Below are positions 7,494 through 15,305 of a stretch of 28,827 nt of DNA, piece by piece. The notes under the pieces are model-generated. The model made no database searches and was not told the DNA's origin. It saw only the letters and a program-made list of their open reading frames with translations. Numbering within the stretch: the first letter of the stretch is position 1; every line of letters begins with the position of its first letter. A program made the translations under genes and the position numbers. Source of the stretch: a virus; the IMG/VR virus record IMGVR_UViG_3300026094_000028, positions 1 through 28,827 of that record; one strand, given 5' to 3'.

Positions 7494-8056
7494 TAAAAGT
7501 CATCCTCATCATAAGGTTCATCAGAAAACTCTACAAGATCAGTGATACCGAGTGCCTCAAGGCGCATATACTTAGGTTCAAAGCGGACCTTGCTCTCAGT
7601 GCCATTACCGACAGGGCCATACTCACTGTAGTCATAGTCTACAAAAGCATCGTCCACGAGAATCTTCACACTAGGGGCACCCCCTTTGTCCATCTCCTTG
7701 ATTTCACCCTGCTTGTTACGGTATTCACGAATGTCATTCAGCTTACGCTTCAGGACGATATACTTACCAATACCGAACTCTTCGTTACCCTCTTTGATAC
7801 GGCTGACTTCCTCGCCAGTCTGGGGGTTCTTTACGATCTCGTCAAAGCCATCATATTCCTTGAGGAAGTCAATCTGTTCCTCACTGGTGAAGTAAGCATT
7901 GACCTTGGCTTCAGGGTTCTTAGAAAGCTCCCGCAACCACTTCTTGTCGCTGTCAGCCTTACCTCGATCGAGGTCTCCCGGTTGATCTTCTGCATCAAAC
8001 ACCTTTGCATACTCAAGAACCATATCAAGAGTCATGGTGTGGCCGTTCTTTTTCAT
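7493..8056 (-). CDS. Single-stranded DNA-binding protein (T7 gp2.5-like)
   Basis: Predicted replication SSB that coats single strands and docks polymerase and helicase. The 187-residue product has a basic N-terminus (MKKNGHTMTLDMVLEYAKVF), a central beta-rich part and a very acidic C-terminal tail with a terminal phenylalanine (EPYDEDDF), the arrangement used by gp2.5 to bind partners. The ATG start follows AAGGATT; an upstream TTG would add three residues. Assignment rests on tail, size and place in the replication operon rather than a diagnostic motif. Confidence 0.7.
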   Translation of the reverse strand: MKKNGHTMTLDMVLEYAKVFDAEDQPGDLDRGKADSDKKWLRELSKNPEAKVNAYFTSEEQIDFLKEYDGFDEIVKNPQTGEEVSRIKEGNEEFGIGKYIVLKRKLNDIREYRNKQGEIKEMDKGGAPSVKILVDDAFVDYDYSEYGPVGNGTESKVRFEPKYMRLEALGITDLVEFSDEPYDEDDF

Positions 8057-8061
8057 CTTTC

Positions 8062-8322
8062 TCAATCCTTCTCCGTTGTGTAAACTGTTGTCATAACTTG
8101 TTTAGGGAAGACTTCAACCATTTCAAAGTTGGGCTCAGGGTCTTGGTATTCCGTTGCCCCCACTTCCCAATTGAGAAGAAAGAACTTCCCTGTTTTCTCT
8201 TCTTCAATCACCATCTCCATATAATGAGACCAACGGGAATTGCCCACGATCTCCTCATCAACCACTGTTTTGTAGTTTGGGTGGTCTCCAAACGTAATAT
8301 CATAAAATTCATCGTTATCCAC
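8062..8322 (-). CDS. Conserved-looking phage hypothetical protein, 86 aa
   Basis: First gene after the phage-type promoter near 8.4 kb. GTG start with AGGAGAAA six bases upstream. The product is acidic with a pattern of short beta strands (EEKTGKFFLLNWEVGATEYQ), seen in small phage proteins beside SSB. Function unknown; its position implies expression together with SSB. Confidence 0.65.
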   Translation of the reverse strand: MDNDEFYDITFGDHPNYKTVVDEEIVGNSRWSHYMEMVIEEEKTGKFFLLNWEVGATEYQDPEPNFEMVEVFPKQVMTTVYTTEKD

Positions 8323-8389
8323 TTATGTTTCTCCTACTGTTCTGTTAGTCTGTAGAGATACAGTGATTCTCTTTTGCGCCTCTATAGGT

Positions 8390-8421
8390 ATATAAGTACT
8401 TTTTCTAGGGTAATTATTCCA
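8390..8421 (-). promoter_or_regulatory. Phage-type promoter, copy 1 (GGAATA-N15-GTACTT)
   Basis: Read leftward, GGAATA (8415-8420) is followed after exactly 15 bases by GTACTT (8394-8399) and then ATATA. The intervening AATTACC and AAAAA are shared with the other two copies (near 15.45 and 23.79 kb). It lies about 70 bases upstream of the 86-aa gene and SSB. The GGAA plus 17 bases plus GT layout resembles ECF sigma-factor promoters. The leader contains CTGTA-tctc-TACAG, related to the repeat motif of the other leaders. Confidence 0.72.
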
Positions 8422-8458
8422 CTTTCAGGTAAGAAACCTTGAGTGTTGCAAAAGGGAC

Positions 8459-9217
8459 TCACACCCTAAGATTGCTATGAAGATGATACCCTAGTTTCTC
8501 AACGATAGGCCAATAGACCGTATTACCTACTTGCTTAAGTCGGTCCACCCACTCGGGACGCTGAACATCCACTCTGCGAAGTAAGGGTTGAGGCCAACTA
8601 TCGGATCGTCTGAAGGGGTCACTGAAGATTTGCTGCACAACCTCCTTGCTACTCTCCCACCCTTGTCCAACTTTTTCAAGACGCTGAAGCGGCTCAAATC
8701 CTTCCCCTCCGAGGCCCCGATTGTAGGCAAGTATAAAGAGTCTGTCTCTCTCGTGATAGGCACCAAAGTGTTTAGCTGTGATACAATGCCATTCCGCATC
8801 ATACCCGATCTTGTTGAGGTCGGAAAGAACGACTCCCAATCCTCTACGTCGAAGGGCAGAAACATTTTCAATGATAACTCCTTTAGGTTTGATTTCATTT
8901 ATTAAGCGAGCGTAGTGGGACCAATGCCCCGAACGTTCTCCAGTAATCCCATCACCTTTACCAGCGTAGCTGATGTCTTGGCAGGGGAATCCCCCCGTGA
9001 TTACGTCAATACCACCGTGAGGCCACTCAAGCTCTTTTATATCGCTGTGACAAGGGACATTAGGCCAATGCTTCTTTAGGACCTCCTGACAAGACTTATC
9101 CCACTCACAGAAAGCAACAGTCTCATACAACCTAGTCTTTTCTAGGCCATAAGAGAACATCCCGATACCTGCAAACAAGTCTAGCACTTTTAACTTATCC
9201 TTAGTGGACACTCGCAT
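8459..9217 (-). CDS. DNA cytosine-5 methyltransferase
   Basis: Predicted to methylate cytosine C5 in phage DNA. The 252-residue product has DLFAGIG (13-19), the catalytic GGFPCQ (nucleophile C79), IIENV (115-119), AYHERDRLFI (153-162) and QVGN (229-232), i.e. motifs I, IV, VI, VIII and X in order. It is short for the family, so the target-recognition region between about 165 and 225 is minimal. The start (MRVSTK) is chosen for its GGAGG box; a longer reading overlaps the polymerase further. No cognate endonuclease is seen. Confidence 0.92.
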   Translation of the reverse strand: MRVSTKDKLKVLDLFAGIGMFSYGLEKTRLYETVAFCEWDKSCQEVLKKHWPNVPCHSDIKELEWPHGGIDVITGGFPCQDISYAGKGDGITGERSGHWSHYARLINEIKPKGVIIENVSALRRRGLGVVLSDLNKIGYDAEWHCITAKHFGAYHERDRLFILAYNRGLGGEGFEPLQRLEKVGQGWESSKEVVQQIFSDPFRRSDSWPQPLLRRVDVQRPEWVDRLKQVGNTVYWPIVEKLGYHLHSNLRV

Positions 9218-10682
9218 AGGACCCTCCAAACTCTACATCAATACCTACAGTCACATTCAGCTTCAGTGTTTCATTCACTTTCTTCATAGCTTCTCGTAGT
9301 TTCTCCTCTGTCTGTTTCTCTTGGCCTTTAGGCAAACTAAAAAGAACCTCATCGTGCATCTGTGCTTGAGGGTGAACCCCCAGCTTTCGCATGTTGGCAA
9401 CCCACAGATCAAAGATATAGACACCTAGCCCTTGGTTTAGAGTGCTGAAACGGTCCTTGTCATGGCGTAGGCTGTAGTAAAACCCAGAGACAGGGTTCTT
9501 GAGCCACATAGAGCCATCCTTAAGGGTCTTTACGTATTGGTCCTTAGACAGCTTCTCCACAGCCCAATTACGCTCCCAATAAGCCTTGAGCAATTCCTGT
9601 GCCTCCCTCTGTGTCATCCCTGTCTCACGAGCCAACTTAGGTGTTCCTACGCCATAGATTGCGCTGTAGTTGGTTGCCTTGAATTTACTACGCAGGGGTT
9701 TTAGTTCAGGTGCTCCACCTCTAGCATACCTATCAATATCCTCTTGGGTGATTTTACTTGCATGTTTGGCTAGGTCTAGGTGTTCATCGAAGCCCTCCTT
9801 GGACATTTCAGTTACGTAGTCGGGGTCATATTCCCACATCAGGTGACGTTTAGTGCAGGACTCTAGTGAACTCACATCAGCACCACACATAACCTCATTC
9901 TCACTTGGAGCTACAATACACCCTCGAATCTCTTTACCCCACTTAGCGTCTACACCCGGTAGGTTCACAATAGGCTTTCTGTGCTTCAAACGTAGAGTAT
10001 TCGTAAGACCCGCTGCACCAGCTACTAGTTTACCAGTTTTTACCTCTAGGCTGTCCCCATCTTGTGGGTAGTCGTTCCAAGAGTCTATAGTATACTCACT
10101 CAGGAAAGCCTCAAAGATACCCCTACGATGTTGTGCTACGGTAAGGCCCTCAAGCTCCTCAATAGCAGGTTCCCTATCCTTAAGCCTCAAGACACTATCC
10201 GTCAGTTCTCCCTTACGAGGATCACTCTGAGCAACATAGCGCACTTGAGGTATCTTCTTCTCTTCACCAGTTACCTTATTCCTCTGGTACTTGTAGGTGC
10301 AAGGTTCCCACCCTAGAGAAAACAACCAGTCTTTCACTTGAATGGTAGACGCAGGGTTCCCATCCTTCCATGTGACAACTACAGGCCCCTCTGTTTCCAT
10401 TGGTAGCTTAAGAGACTTCAGTGTATCAAACCATTCCTTACCCTTGACACTGTAGCTGCCATCTTGCTTGTAGCAGTTCTTAGGCTTGTTCTTAGTCTGG
10501 TCTGGAACTTTAGGCATTACCTTGGCGAGTGCTTTAGTTTTCTCCTCAATTACCTCCGTCAGTTCATCATAGTGCTTCTGAGCTTTTCCCACGTCTAGAG
10601 TCAGGGGGTTAGCCTCTTGCTCACGCAAAGAGTCAGCCTTGAAGCTGAGATACCGTAGAAACCTTAGAATGTCACTGTTCAT
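9201..10682 (-). CDS. DNA polymerase, family A, polymerase domain only
   Basis: Replicative polymerase, 493 residues, lacking the exonuclease domain, which is a separate gene upstream. Motif A is DVSSLE (269-274), motif B has R331, K335, Y339 and Y343-G344, and motif C is HDE (443-445). The residue equivalent to E. coli Pol I F762 is tyrosine (Y339), as in T7 gp5, a change known to relax dideoxy discrimination. The ATG chosen overlaps the stop of the 61-aa gene; an in-frame ATG 27 nt upstream is possible. Separate exonuclease and polymerase chains presumably associate (inference). Confidence 0.92.
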   Translation of the reverse strand: MNSDILRFLRYLSFKADSLREQEANPLTLDVGKAQKHYDELTEVIEEKTKALAKVMPKVPDQTKNKPKNCYKQDGSYSVKGKEWFDTLKSLKLPMETEGPVVVTWKDGNPASTIQVKDWLFSLGWEPCTYKYQRNKVTGEEKKIPQVRYVAQSDPRKGELTDSVLRLKDREPAIEELEGLTVAQHRRGIFEAFLSEYTIDSWNDYPQDGDSLEVKTGKLVAGAAGLTNTLRLKHRKPIVNLPGVDAKWGKEIRGCIVAPSENEVMCGADVSSLESCTKRHLMWEYDPDYVTEMSKEGFDEHLDLAKHASKITQEDIDRYARGGAPELKPLRSKFKATNYSAIYGVGTPKLARETGMTQREAQELLKAYWERNWAVEKLSKDQYVKTLKDGSMWLKNPVSGFYYSLRHDKDRFSTLNQGLGVYIFDLWVANMRKLGVHPQAQMHDEVLFSLPKGQEKQTEEKLREAMKKVNETLKLNVTVGIDVEFGGSYASVH

Positions 10683-10857
10683 TGTATAACTCTTGACTCT
10701 CGACTGCATTACTTAAAAAAGACTTCAAGTTAAGTAGGTCAAAAACTACTAATGATTCAATACAACCATAAAAATCATCTATTTGATATGACTCAAAGAT
10801 AACTTGATTCCCTCTAACAGTAACCTCACAGTCCTTATCACAATTAAGCATTTTCAT
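10672..10857 (-). CDS. Hypothetical protein, 61 aa, between exonuclease and polymerase genes
   Basis: Starts MKMLNCDKDCEVTVRGNQ and ends YNEQ. It overlaps the exonuclease stop by 4 nt (ATGA) and the polymerase start by 11 nt, so all three are translationally coupled. It is more AT-rich than its neighbours. It is not recognisable as part of either enzyme. It may be a linker subunit or an insert that split the polymerase gene. Confidence 0.6.
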   Translation of the reverse strand: MKMLNCDKDCEVTVRGNQVIFESYQIDDFYGCIESLVVFDLLNLKSFLSNAVESQELYNEQ

Positions 10858-11300
10858 TCATAAATCTCCTCTAAGCGTTTCTCTTGCCGTTTCCACTCTA
10901 GCCAGTTAATCTTCACGTCCTCAACGCACCTGTGAGCATACTCCTCATAGCTAAGGTTCTCCCAGTCATCCACCTTGGGTTTCTGAACCCCATGTTCCCT
11001 GCCAATAGCATCAAGCCCATGTGAAGCACGGTCAGGATAGAGATACCTAGAGACCCAAAGAGTGTCGATATACTTCTTGTAGTCTAGCGGTATGCCAAGG
11101 AGCCTGTTGAAAACCACTTGGTCGTGAGCGACAGCATTGTGCATTACCAGAAGGTCGGCACTCTCATGGACTTCTCTCATGGTTTGGTAATCATTGGTAG
11201 ACTCATAAGTCTCCCCGTCTTCTGTCCATGACATCACATGGAGTTTACTACAGTCGTAGGCTAGACCATCTGTTTCTGTATCAGCTACTAGGATTCTCAA
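10854..11300 (-). CDS. 3'-5' proofreading exonuclease (detached polymerase N-terminal domain)
   Basis: The 148-residue DnaQ-like exonuclease corresponds to the N-terminal domain of T7-type polymerases. Exo I is D7-x-E9 (VADTETDGL) and exo II is HNAVAHD (54-60). Exo III reads RCVED (124-128), with Arg where YxxxD would have Tyr. It overlaps the helicase stop by 4 nt and the 61-aa gene by 4 nt. It likely provides proofreading in trans for the polymerase encoded just downstream. Confidence 0.88.
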   Translation of the reverse strand: MRILVADTETDGLAYDCSKLHVMSWTEDGETYESTNDYQTMREVHESADLLVMHNAVAHDQVVFNRLLGIPLDYKKYIDTLWVSRYLYPDRASHGLDAIGREHGVQKPKVDDWENLSYEEYAHRCVEDVKINWLEWKRQEKRLEEIYE

Positions 11301-12937
11301 AAGTCGTCCTCTCTGTTAGGAGTGGCGGGTGCCGTAGGTGGCATGACTGGTGTCAATGTAAACGATTCGTGGTCAAAGTCAAGTGCCCCAGCGGGTCCAT
11401 TCCCCAATCCTACACGATTCTTCCGGCCAACACGAACATAAGTCCTGTTTCTCTCTTGGGGGTCTTCAGCCTCTTGATCCCTTTGCAGGAGGATTTCAAA
11501 TGCAGCCTTCTTACCAATCATCGTAGCATACATAGTGTCCCCGTTCTGGTTCTGGTGCGCAATTGTAATAATACCTACGTCCAGTTCAGAAGCCATAGTT
11601 CCCAGTCGAGAGGACAGGTCAGCAAGTTTACCCTCCTTGTCTTCCCCATTGACCAAATCCTGAATAGGCTCAAAGAACACAAAGTCGATGTCAAATGCAG
11701 CCTTAAGAAACTTGATCTTCTCTAGCAGGTCTTCATAACCATCTTCAGGTCTAAACGAGAACTGCATCATACGTTCACTTTCCGTCAGCCTCTCAATAGC
11801 AGCCCTCACGTCATCTTCACGCCCTTTGTTCTCAATAAACTTTTTAAGGGTTAGATTGTCCTGCAAATCATAACTCACAAGACCCAAGACAGACCGTAGT
11901 TTAGACTCCTCAAGGTGCATAAAGGCAAACTTATAGTTGCTTTTAGTAAGGCATTGGTATTCAAAATACCTCATGATCTCGGTCTTACCTACACCAGTCG
12001 GAGCTTGGATCACAGTGAAGTAGCCCTTGTTAATACCTAGAATCTTCTCATCCAACTCGGGGATACCAGTCTCAAAGTATTCAAAGTCAGGTGACTCATC
12101 ATATAGATCCAAGTAGTCTTGAGCATCCACAAGCATGTCATCGGGTTTGTAGGCACGAGCAGACCACCATGCGTTTTTGTAAGTCCTGCCATCACCGTTA
12201 ATCAGGAAGTCATTGGCATCTTTGTGCTGCCCGTGGTCCATGACCTTGACTTTACCGGGGAACATAAGAGATACCTTCTCAGCAACCTTACGCCCCGGCT
12301 CATCGTTGTCTACACTCAGGATAATCTCATCGAATGAATCCAACCACCCCTTACACTTCTCCCACAGCTTACCTGAAGGATTTGCACTGGGCAGCGAGAC
12401 CACAGGATTGATGTAGTTGCCATTCTGTAGCATCTGCCAAGCTGACATAGTATCCAGTTCACCCTCAGTCACAGTTACCTTCTTAGAGCAACCAGCAGGG
12501 AACAACTGCATACCAAAAAACTCATCAGACTTTAGGCCCTGAGCGTAGAACTTCTTTTCGTTTTTATCCCTGATCTTCTTACCGCCAGAGGGATACACAA
12601 AAGCTACTTGACCATCTCGGGTAGCTACACCGAAGTGTTCCATAGTGTCTTTAGTGATCCCTCGCCAAGCTACATATTCCCCTACAGGTTTAATGTCTTT
12701 AGGCGTGTAGTCCACATCAAAGTCTTCTTCTACTACGTTACTACCCAAGGTATCTCCTTCGATCTTGAATTTCTTGCCGTTGTGCTTACCCCACAGATCA
12801 CCAGTATGCTCATGGAGCCATGTAGAGAGACTACAAGAGTGGCAATAGCCTTGTCCTTTGCTATCATCCCAGAAGTAACTGTCCGAGCCTCCTGTGTCTG
12901 CCATGTGGTGTGGGCATGGGCCTCTTGTGTTAGTCAT
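11297..12937 (-). CDS. Bifunctional primase-helicase (T7 gp4 / Twinkle-like)
   Basis: Synthesises primers and unwinds the fork. The 546-residue product has an N-terminal zinc finger (CPHH at 8-11, CHSC at 32-35). A TOPRIM primase core follows with EGELD (158-162) and DND (210-212). A RecA-type helicase domain follows with Walker A APTGVGKTE (312-320), FFEPIQD in the Walker B region and IITIAHQ. All parts are intact. ATG chosen over an in-frame TTG two codons earlier; it overlaps the 114-aa gene by 8 nt. Confidence 0.95.
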   Translation of the reverse strand: MTNTRGPCPHHMADTGGSDSYFWDDSKGQGYCHSCSLSTWLHEHTGDLWGKHNGKKFKIEGDTLGSNVVEEDFDVDYTPKDIKPVGEYVAWRGITKDTMEHFGVATRDGQVAFVYPSGGKKIRDKNEKKFYAQGLKSDEFFGMQLFPAGCSKKVTVTEGELDTMSAWQMLQNGNYINPVVSLPSANPSGKLWEKCKGWLDSFDEIILSVDNDEPGRKVAEKVSLMFPGKVKVMDHGQHKDANDFLINGDGRTYKNAWWSARAYKPDDMLVDAQDYLDLYDESPDFEYFETGIPELDEKILGINKGYFTVIQAPTGVGKTEIMRYFEYQCLTKSNYKFAFMHLEESKLRSVLGLVSYDLQDNLTLKKFIENKGREDDVRAAIERLTESERMMQFSFRPEDGYEDLLEKIKFLKAAFDIDFVFFEPIQDLVNGEDKEGKLADLSSRLGTMASELDVGIITIAHQNQNGDTMYATMIGKKAAFEILLQRDQEAEDPQERNRTYVRVGRKNRVGLGNGPAGALDFDHESFTLTPVMPPTAPATPNREDDF

Positions 12938-13274
12938 AGTCAATTATTCCAGCCTTTTTCAGTTCAAGATAATTCCTTGCCTGATACTCAAAGATACCTT
13001 TTTCCTCGGCGAAGGCTTTAACGGCATCTTCTTCATCCATTTGGTCTTTTTCTTTTCGGTTCAAAGGCCGATACCCAACAACAGTTACCCCCTCTTTCTC
13101 TAGGTCATACAGCATAGCCTCTAGTTGCCACTGTAGGTCCGCAACAGACTCACCTACAACCCTCACAGGTTCTTCAGTCCAACTGTTAAGGTCAGGATAC
13201 ATCTCGTGGATACCATACCATACATCCCCGTTGTCCTCAGTGTGCTTTATAGCTTGATAGTGCCAGTGGCTCAT
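12930..13274 (-). CDS. Conserved-looking phage hypothetical protein, 114 aa
   Basis: Starts MSHWHYQAIKHTEDNGDVWYGIHEMY, seemingly one compact domain, then a charged helical tail after YRPLNRKEKDQMDEED. A similar opening (W-x-Y-Q-x-x-x plus YGIHE) occurs in small proteins near helicase or polymerase genes of other phages (from memory). It is coupled to the helicase gene by an 8-nt overlap. Function unknown. Confidence 0.68.
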   Translation of the reverse strand: MSHWHYQAIKHTEDNGDVWYGIHEMYPDLNSWTEEPVRVVGESVADLQWQLEAMLYDLEKEGVTVVGYRPLNRKEKDQMDEEDAVKAFAEEKGIFEYQARNYLELKKAGIIDYD

Positions 13275-13462
13275 TGGTTATCCTCCGGCCCTTTGTAGGA
13301 ACTACACCCAACAGAAAAATCACTGAAGGCCACTGGTGGTCCCCCTTCAAGCCCTTCCCACCACTTTTGAGCGTTAGCCTTTTGCTCATCTGTAAAGTTA
13401 CGGAAACATTCTGTATTCACACAATCACTAGAACAGAATGTCATATCACGGTAGCAGATCAT
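13271..13462 (-). CDS. Cysteine-rich hypothetical protein, 63 aa
   Basis: Starts MICYRDMTFCSSDCVNTECF, giving C3, C10, C14 and C19 in the first 19 residues plus a later GCSSY. This suggests a small metal-binding knuckle, as in many phage proteins that open MICYRDMTFC. It overlaps both neighbours by 1-4 nt. Function unknown. Confidence 0.68.
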   Translation of the reverse strand: MICYRDMTFCSSDCVNTECFRNFTDEQKANAQKWWEGLEGGPPVAFSDFSVGCSSYKGPEDNQ

Positions 13463-13626
13463 TAGGTTTCTCCCTCCTTCAAAAAAGGCTTCAGTGCTTC
13501 AGCAAGCTCCTCAAGATCAATAGAGTATTCTTCCCCAAATTCATGGATAAAGAAACTCAAGGTAGGAATACGCTCTGGTTGCCGTTCCCCCCACTTTTGC
13601 TGGCCCAACCTGTAAGATATTTTCAT
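13462..13626 (-). CDS. Hypothetical protein, 54 aa
   Basis: Starts MKISYRLGQQKWGERQPER, behind AGAGGAGAAGC. An in-frame extension upstream has no ribosome site. The C-terminal half (IDLEELAEALKPFLKEGE) is an amphipathic acidic helix. It ends where the cysteine-rich gene begins. No recognised family. Confidence 0.6.
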   Translation of the reverse strand: MKISYRLGQQKWGERQPERIPTLSFFIHEFGEEYSIDLEELAEALKPFLKEGET

Positions 13627-13704
13627 TAGCTTCTCCTCTAGCAAGTGGATTTACTTTCTTTCGTCATAAGCAAGGGAATCTACTTGACGCTTTTAGTTTC
13701 AACC

Positions 13705-13920
13705 TTAAAGCATTGCATAATGCAGACCCCTAAATTTTGTTTTCAGGTCATAGAGGGAATCCCCTTGGTCTAAATCAACACAAAGTTCTGGAGTCTCTAT
13801 GCAGGCATCATCAGGGCACTCAAGTGAGAAGAAATTAGTCCCTGTGTCATTCCACAACTGCATTTGCTCCCCACAAGGGCACACTAAACCACTCATGCTT
13901 CCGACACACCACCATGCCAT
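13705..13920 (-). CDS. Hypothetical zinc-ribbon-like protein, 71 aa
   Basis: ATG overlaps the stop of the thyX 3' remnant (TGATG); a GTG one codon earlier is an alternative. CPCGEQ near the N-terminus and ECPDDAC later form two cysteine pairs about 20 residues apart, the look of a zinc ribbon. The remainder is acidic. GAGGGAG precedes it. Function unknown. Confidence 0.6.
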   Translation of the reverse strand: MAWWCVGSMSGLVCPCGEQMQLWNDTGTNFFSLECPDDACIETPELCVDLDQGDSLYDLKTKFRGLHYAML

Positions 13921-14063
13921 CACAAGACTCCCTCCACTAGCAACGGTGCAGCTACAGGAAACTGCTTCTTAAGTTCTTCGTAGACTCTCTCAGCAACCAA
14001 ACGACTTTCGTACTGAGCCTCTGGATGGATACGCAGCTTATTGTCTCCCCACTTAAACTCCAT
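13920..14063 (-). pseudogene. Remnant of a thyX 3' end (47 codons), diverged duplicate
   Basis: The open frame starts MEFKWGDNKLRIHPEAQYES and ends PLLVEGVL. Residues 9-47 match the last 39 residues of the intact ThyX encoded just upstream at 28 of 39 positions, with mostly conservative changes, while DNA identity is only about 70 percent. It begins inside the 3' end of the HNH gene. I interpret it as the former 3' end of thyX, displaced when the HNH gene arrived with a homologous 3' end from a relative. It retains a start and stop, so a short protein could be made. Confidence 0.8.
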
Positions 14064-14403
14064 TGTAGTGCCTTTCTATATATTCAGCCGCTATTCTTAA
14101 ATACTTAGGGTTATCTTGTAGTTTACCTATTCCAACATTACAAGGCCAACACAGGATACCCCTAACCTTGCCAGTAGAATGACAATGGTCTATGTTTGCT
14201 GTAGTATCCTTTGACCCCGCAGTTCTGTCAAAATTTATTGGCCTACTACAGATCAAGCAAAGACCGCCTTGGTCAGAAAGCATTTTGTCCCTCTCCGGTA
14301 TCGTTATTTTGTACCTGTGTTTAGCCATGATGCAGGGATCACAGTAGTTATGGTGGGGCTTCTTAGCTGGGTTTACGCAACCTTCGTTTAAGCATATTTT
14401 CAT
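14053..14403 (-). CDS. HNH endonuclease (endonuclease VII-like) inserted at thyX
   Basis: Homing-type nuclease of 116 residues with the recombination endonuclease VII pattern. The zinc ligands are C49, C52, C85 and C88, and the catalytic core DHCHSTGKVRGILCWPCN spans 72-89. An extra N-terminal cysteine cluster (C4, C9, C21, C24) resembles a second zinc knuckle. The start overlaps the thyX stop (ATATGA) and the 3' end overlaps the thyX remnant. The nuclease therefore sits exactly between two versions of the thyX 3' end. Confidence 0.9.
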   Translation of the reverse strand: MKICLNEGCVNPAKKPHHNYCDPCIMAKHRYKITIPERDKMLSDQGGLCLICSRPINFDRTAGSKDTTANIDHCHSTGKVRGILCWPCNVGIGKLQDNPKYLRIAAEYIERHYNGV

Positions 14404-15257
14404 ATGACACCCTCTACCAAAAGAGGTGCTGCGATAGGGAATTGCCTCTTTAGTTCCGTATATATTTTTTCAGCTACCAAACGAGTTTCATACTGACTGT
14501 CTGGAGCAAGACGTAACTTGGCCATATTAGCAAAAGCTCCTAGTGTTCCACTCCATGTCCATGCGGTCATAAGAGACTGAGGGAGAACCATACGTGCTTG
14601 CTCTGGTGCTACTCCAACCTCTTCAACTAATACTCTATACCACCCCCTGACCTTAGCCATATCGTATTGGTACGCCCCCATGACCCCGCTATGATTGAGG
14701 ACACGACCCTCAAGACTCCCTTGCTTCTTATCAGGTGCAGCCTTACGCCAAACATCGGGGGTATAAAACTCAACGTCATCCGTGATATACCTACGGGAAT
14801 ACTCACTCATGATGAGGTACTCATGTTTCACCAACTGCGCCCTTACGAAGATAGGTGCTTTTACCTCGAAACTAAAAAACCCGTGGTTAAACGGTGTGTC
14901 GTGAGTAGGTGTGTTGCGCCATTCCCAGAGTTTTTCTACAAGAGCTTGTTCGTAATACTCCCAGTCTGCTTGATCCTCAACCATGTAACCATCTGCAACA
15001 CAAGAACTTACAAAAGCCTCAAAGTCATCAGCAGTCATACCTCGTGCCAAGAACTCAAGAAGGCGTTTGTCTTTGTCTTTAAGTCTCTTGTAAGGTGGAA
15101 TCTTACCCCCTGTATGCGGGTCAGTAGGACATTCACTTTCAGAGGCCCACTCACTACGCTTACCAAAACTCCTACGTGCTGCATTAATAACGCCAAGATC
15201 ACTTCCTGTAGGCGGGACATCAGGGTTCAACTGCACAATAATCTGTTCTTCACCCAC
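14400..15257 (-). CDS. thyX: Flavin-dependent thymidylate synthase ThyX
   Basis: Makes dTMP from dUMP using FAD, NADPH and methylenetetrahydrofolate. The 285-residue product has the ThyX core, including APIFVRAQLVKHEY and SEYSRRY. The signature RHRx2SxNExSxRY is altered: residues 144-157 read K-H-E-Y-L-I-M-S-E-Y-S-R-R-Y, so the RHR triad is KHE and two further positions differ. GTG start with AAAAGGAGAAAC. The last 39 residues (247-285) have a diverged second copy downstream of the HNH gene, so the present 3' end may be imported. First gene after the 15.45 kb promoter. Confidence 0.9.
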   Translation of the reverse strand: MGEEQIIVQLNPDVPPTGSDLGVINAARRSFGKRSEWASESECPTDPHTGGKIPPYKRLKDKDKRLLEFLARGMTADDFEAFVSSCVADGYMVEDQADWEYYEQALVEKLWEWRNTPTHDTPFNHGFFSFEVKAPIFVRAQLVKHEYLIMSEYSRRYITDDVEFYTPDVWRKAAPDKKQGSLEGRVLNHSGVMGAYQYDMAKVRGWYRVLVEEVGVAPEQARMVLPQSLMTAWTWSGTLGAFANMAKLRLAPDSQYETRLVAEKIYTELKRQFPIAAPLLVEGVI

Positions 15258-15286
15258 TTTAGTTTCTCCTTTTCGATTCTATTAAC

Positions 15287-15302
15287 ACCTACAAAAATAG
15301 GT
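15287..15302. other. Small hairpin in the thyX leader
   Basis: ACCTA and TAGGT are perfect complements separated by six bases, about 30 nt upstream of the thyX start. The stem is only 5 bp with a weak A/T loop, so an RNA role is uncertain. Confidence 0.3.
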
Positions 15303-15305
15303 CCT

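Noticed and set aside
8390-8421. T7-type single-subunit RNA polymerase promoter
   Set aside because: No CACTATAGGGA-like core and no such polymerase gene in the window. The GGAATA-N15-GTACTT layout fits a sigma-dependent promoter better, although the full genome was not available.
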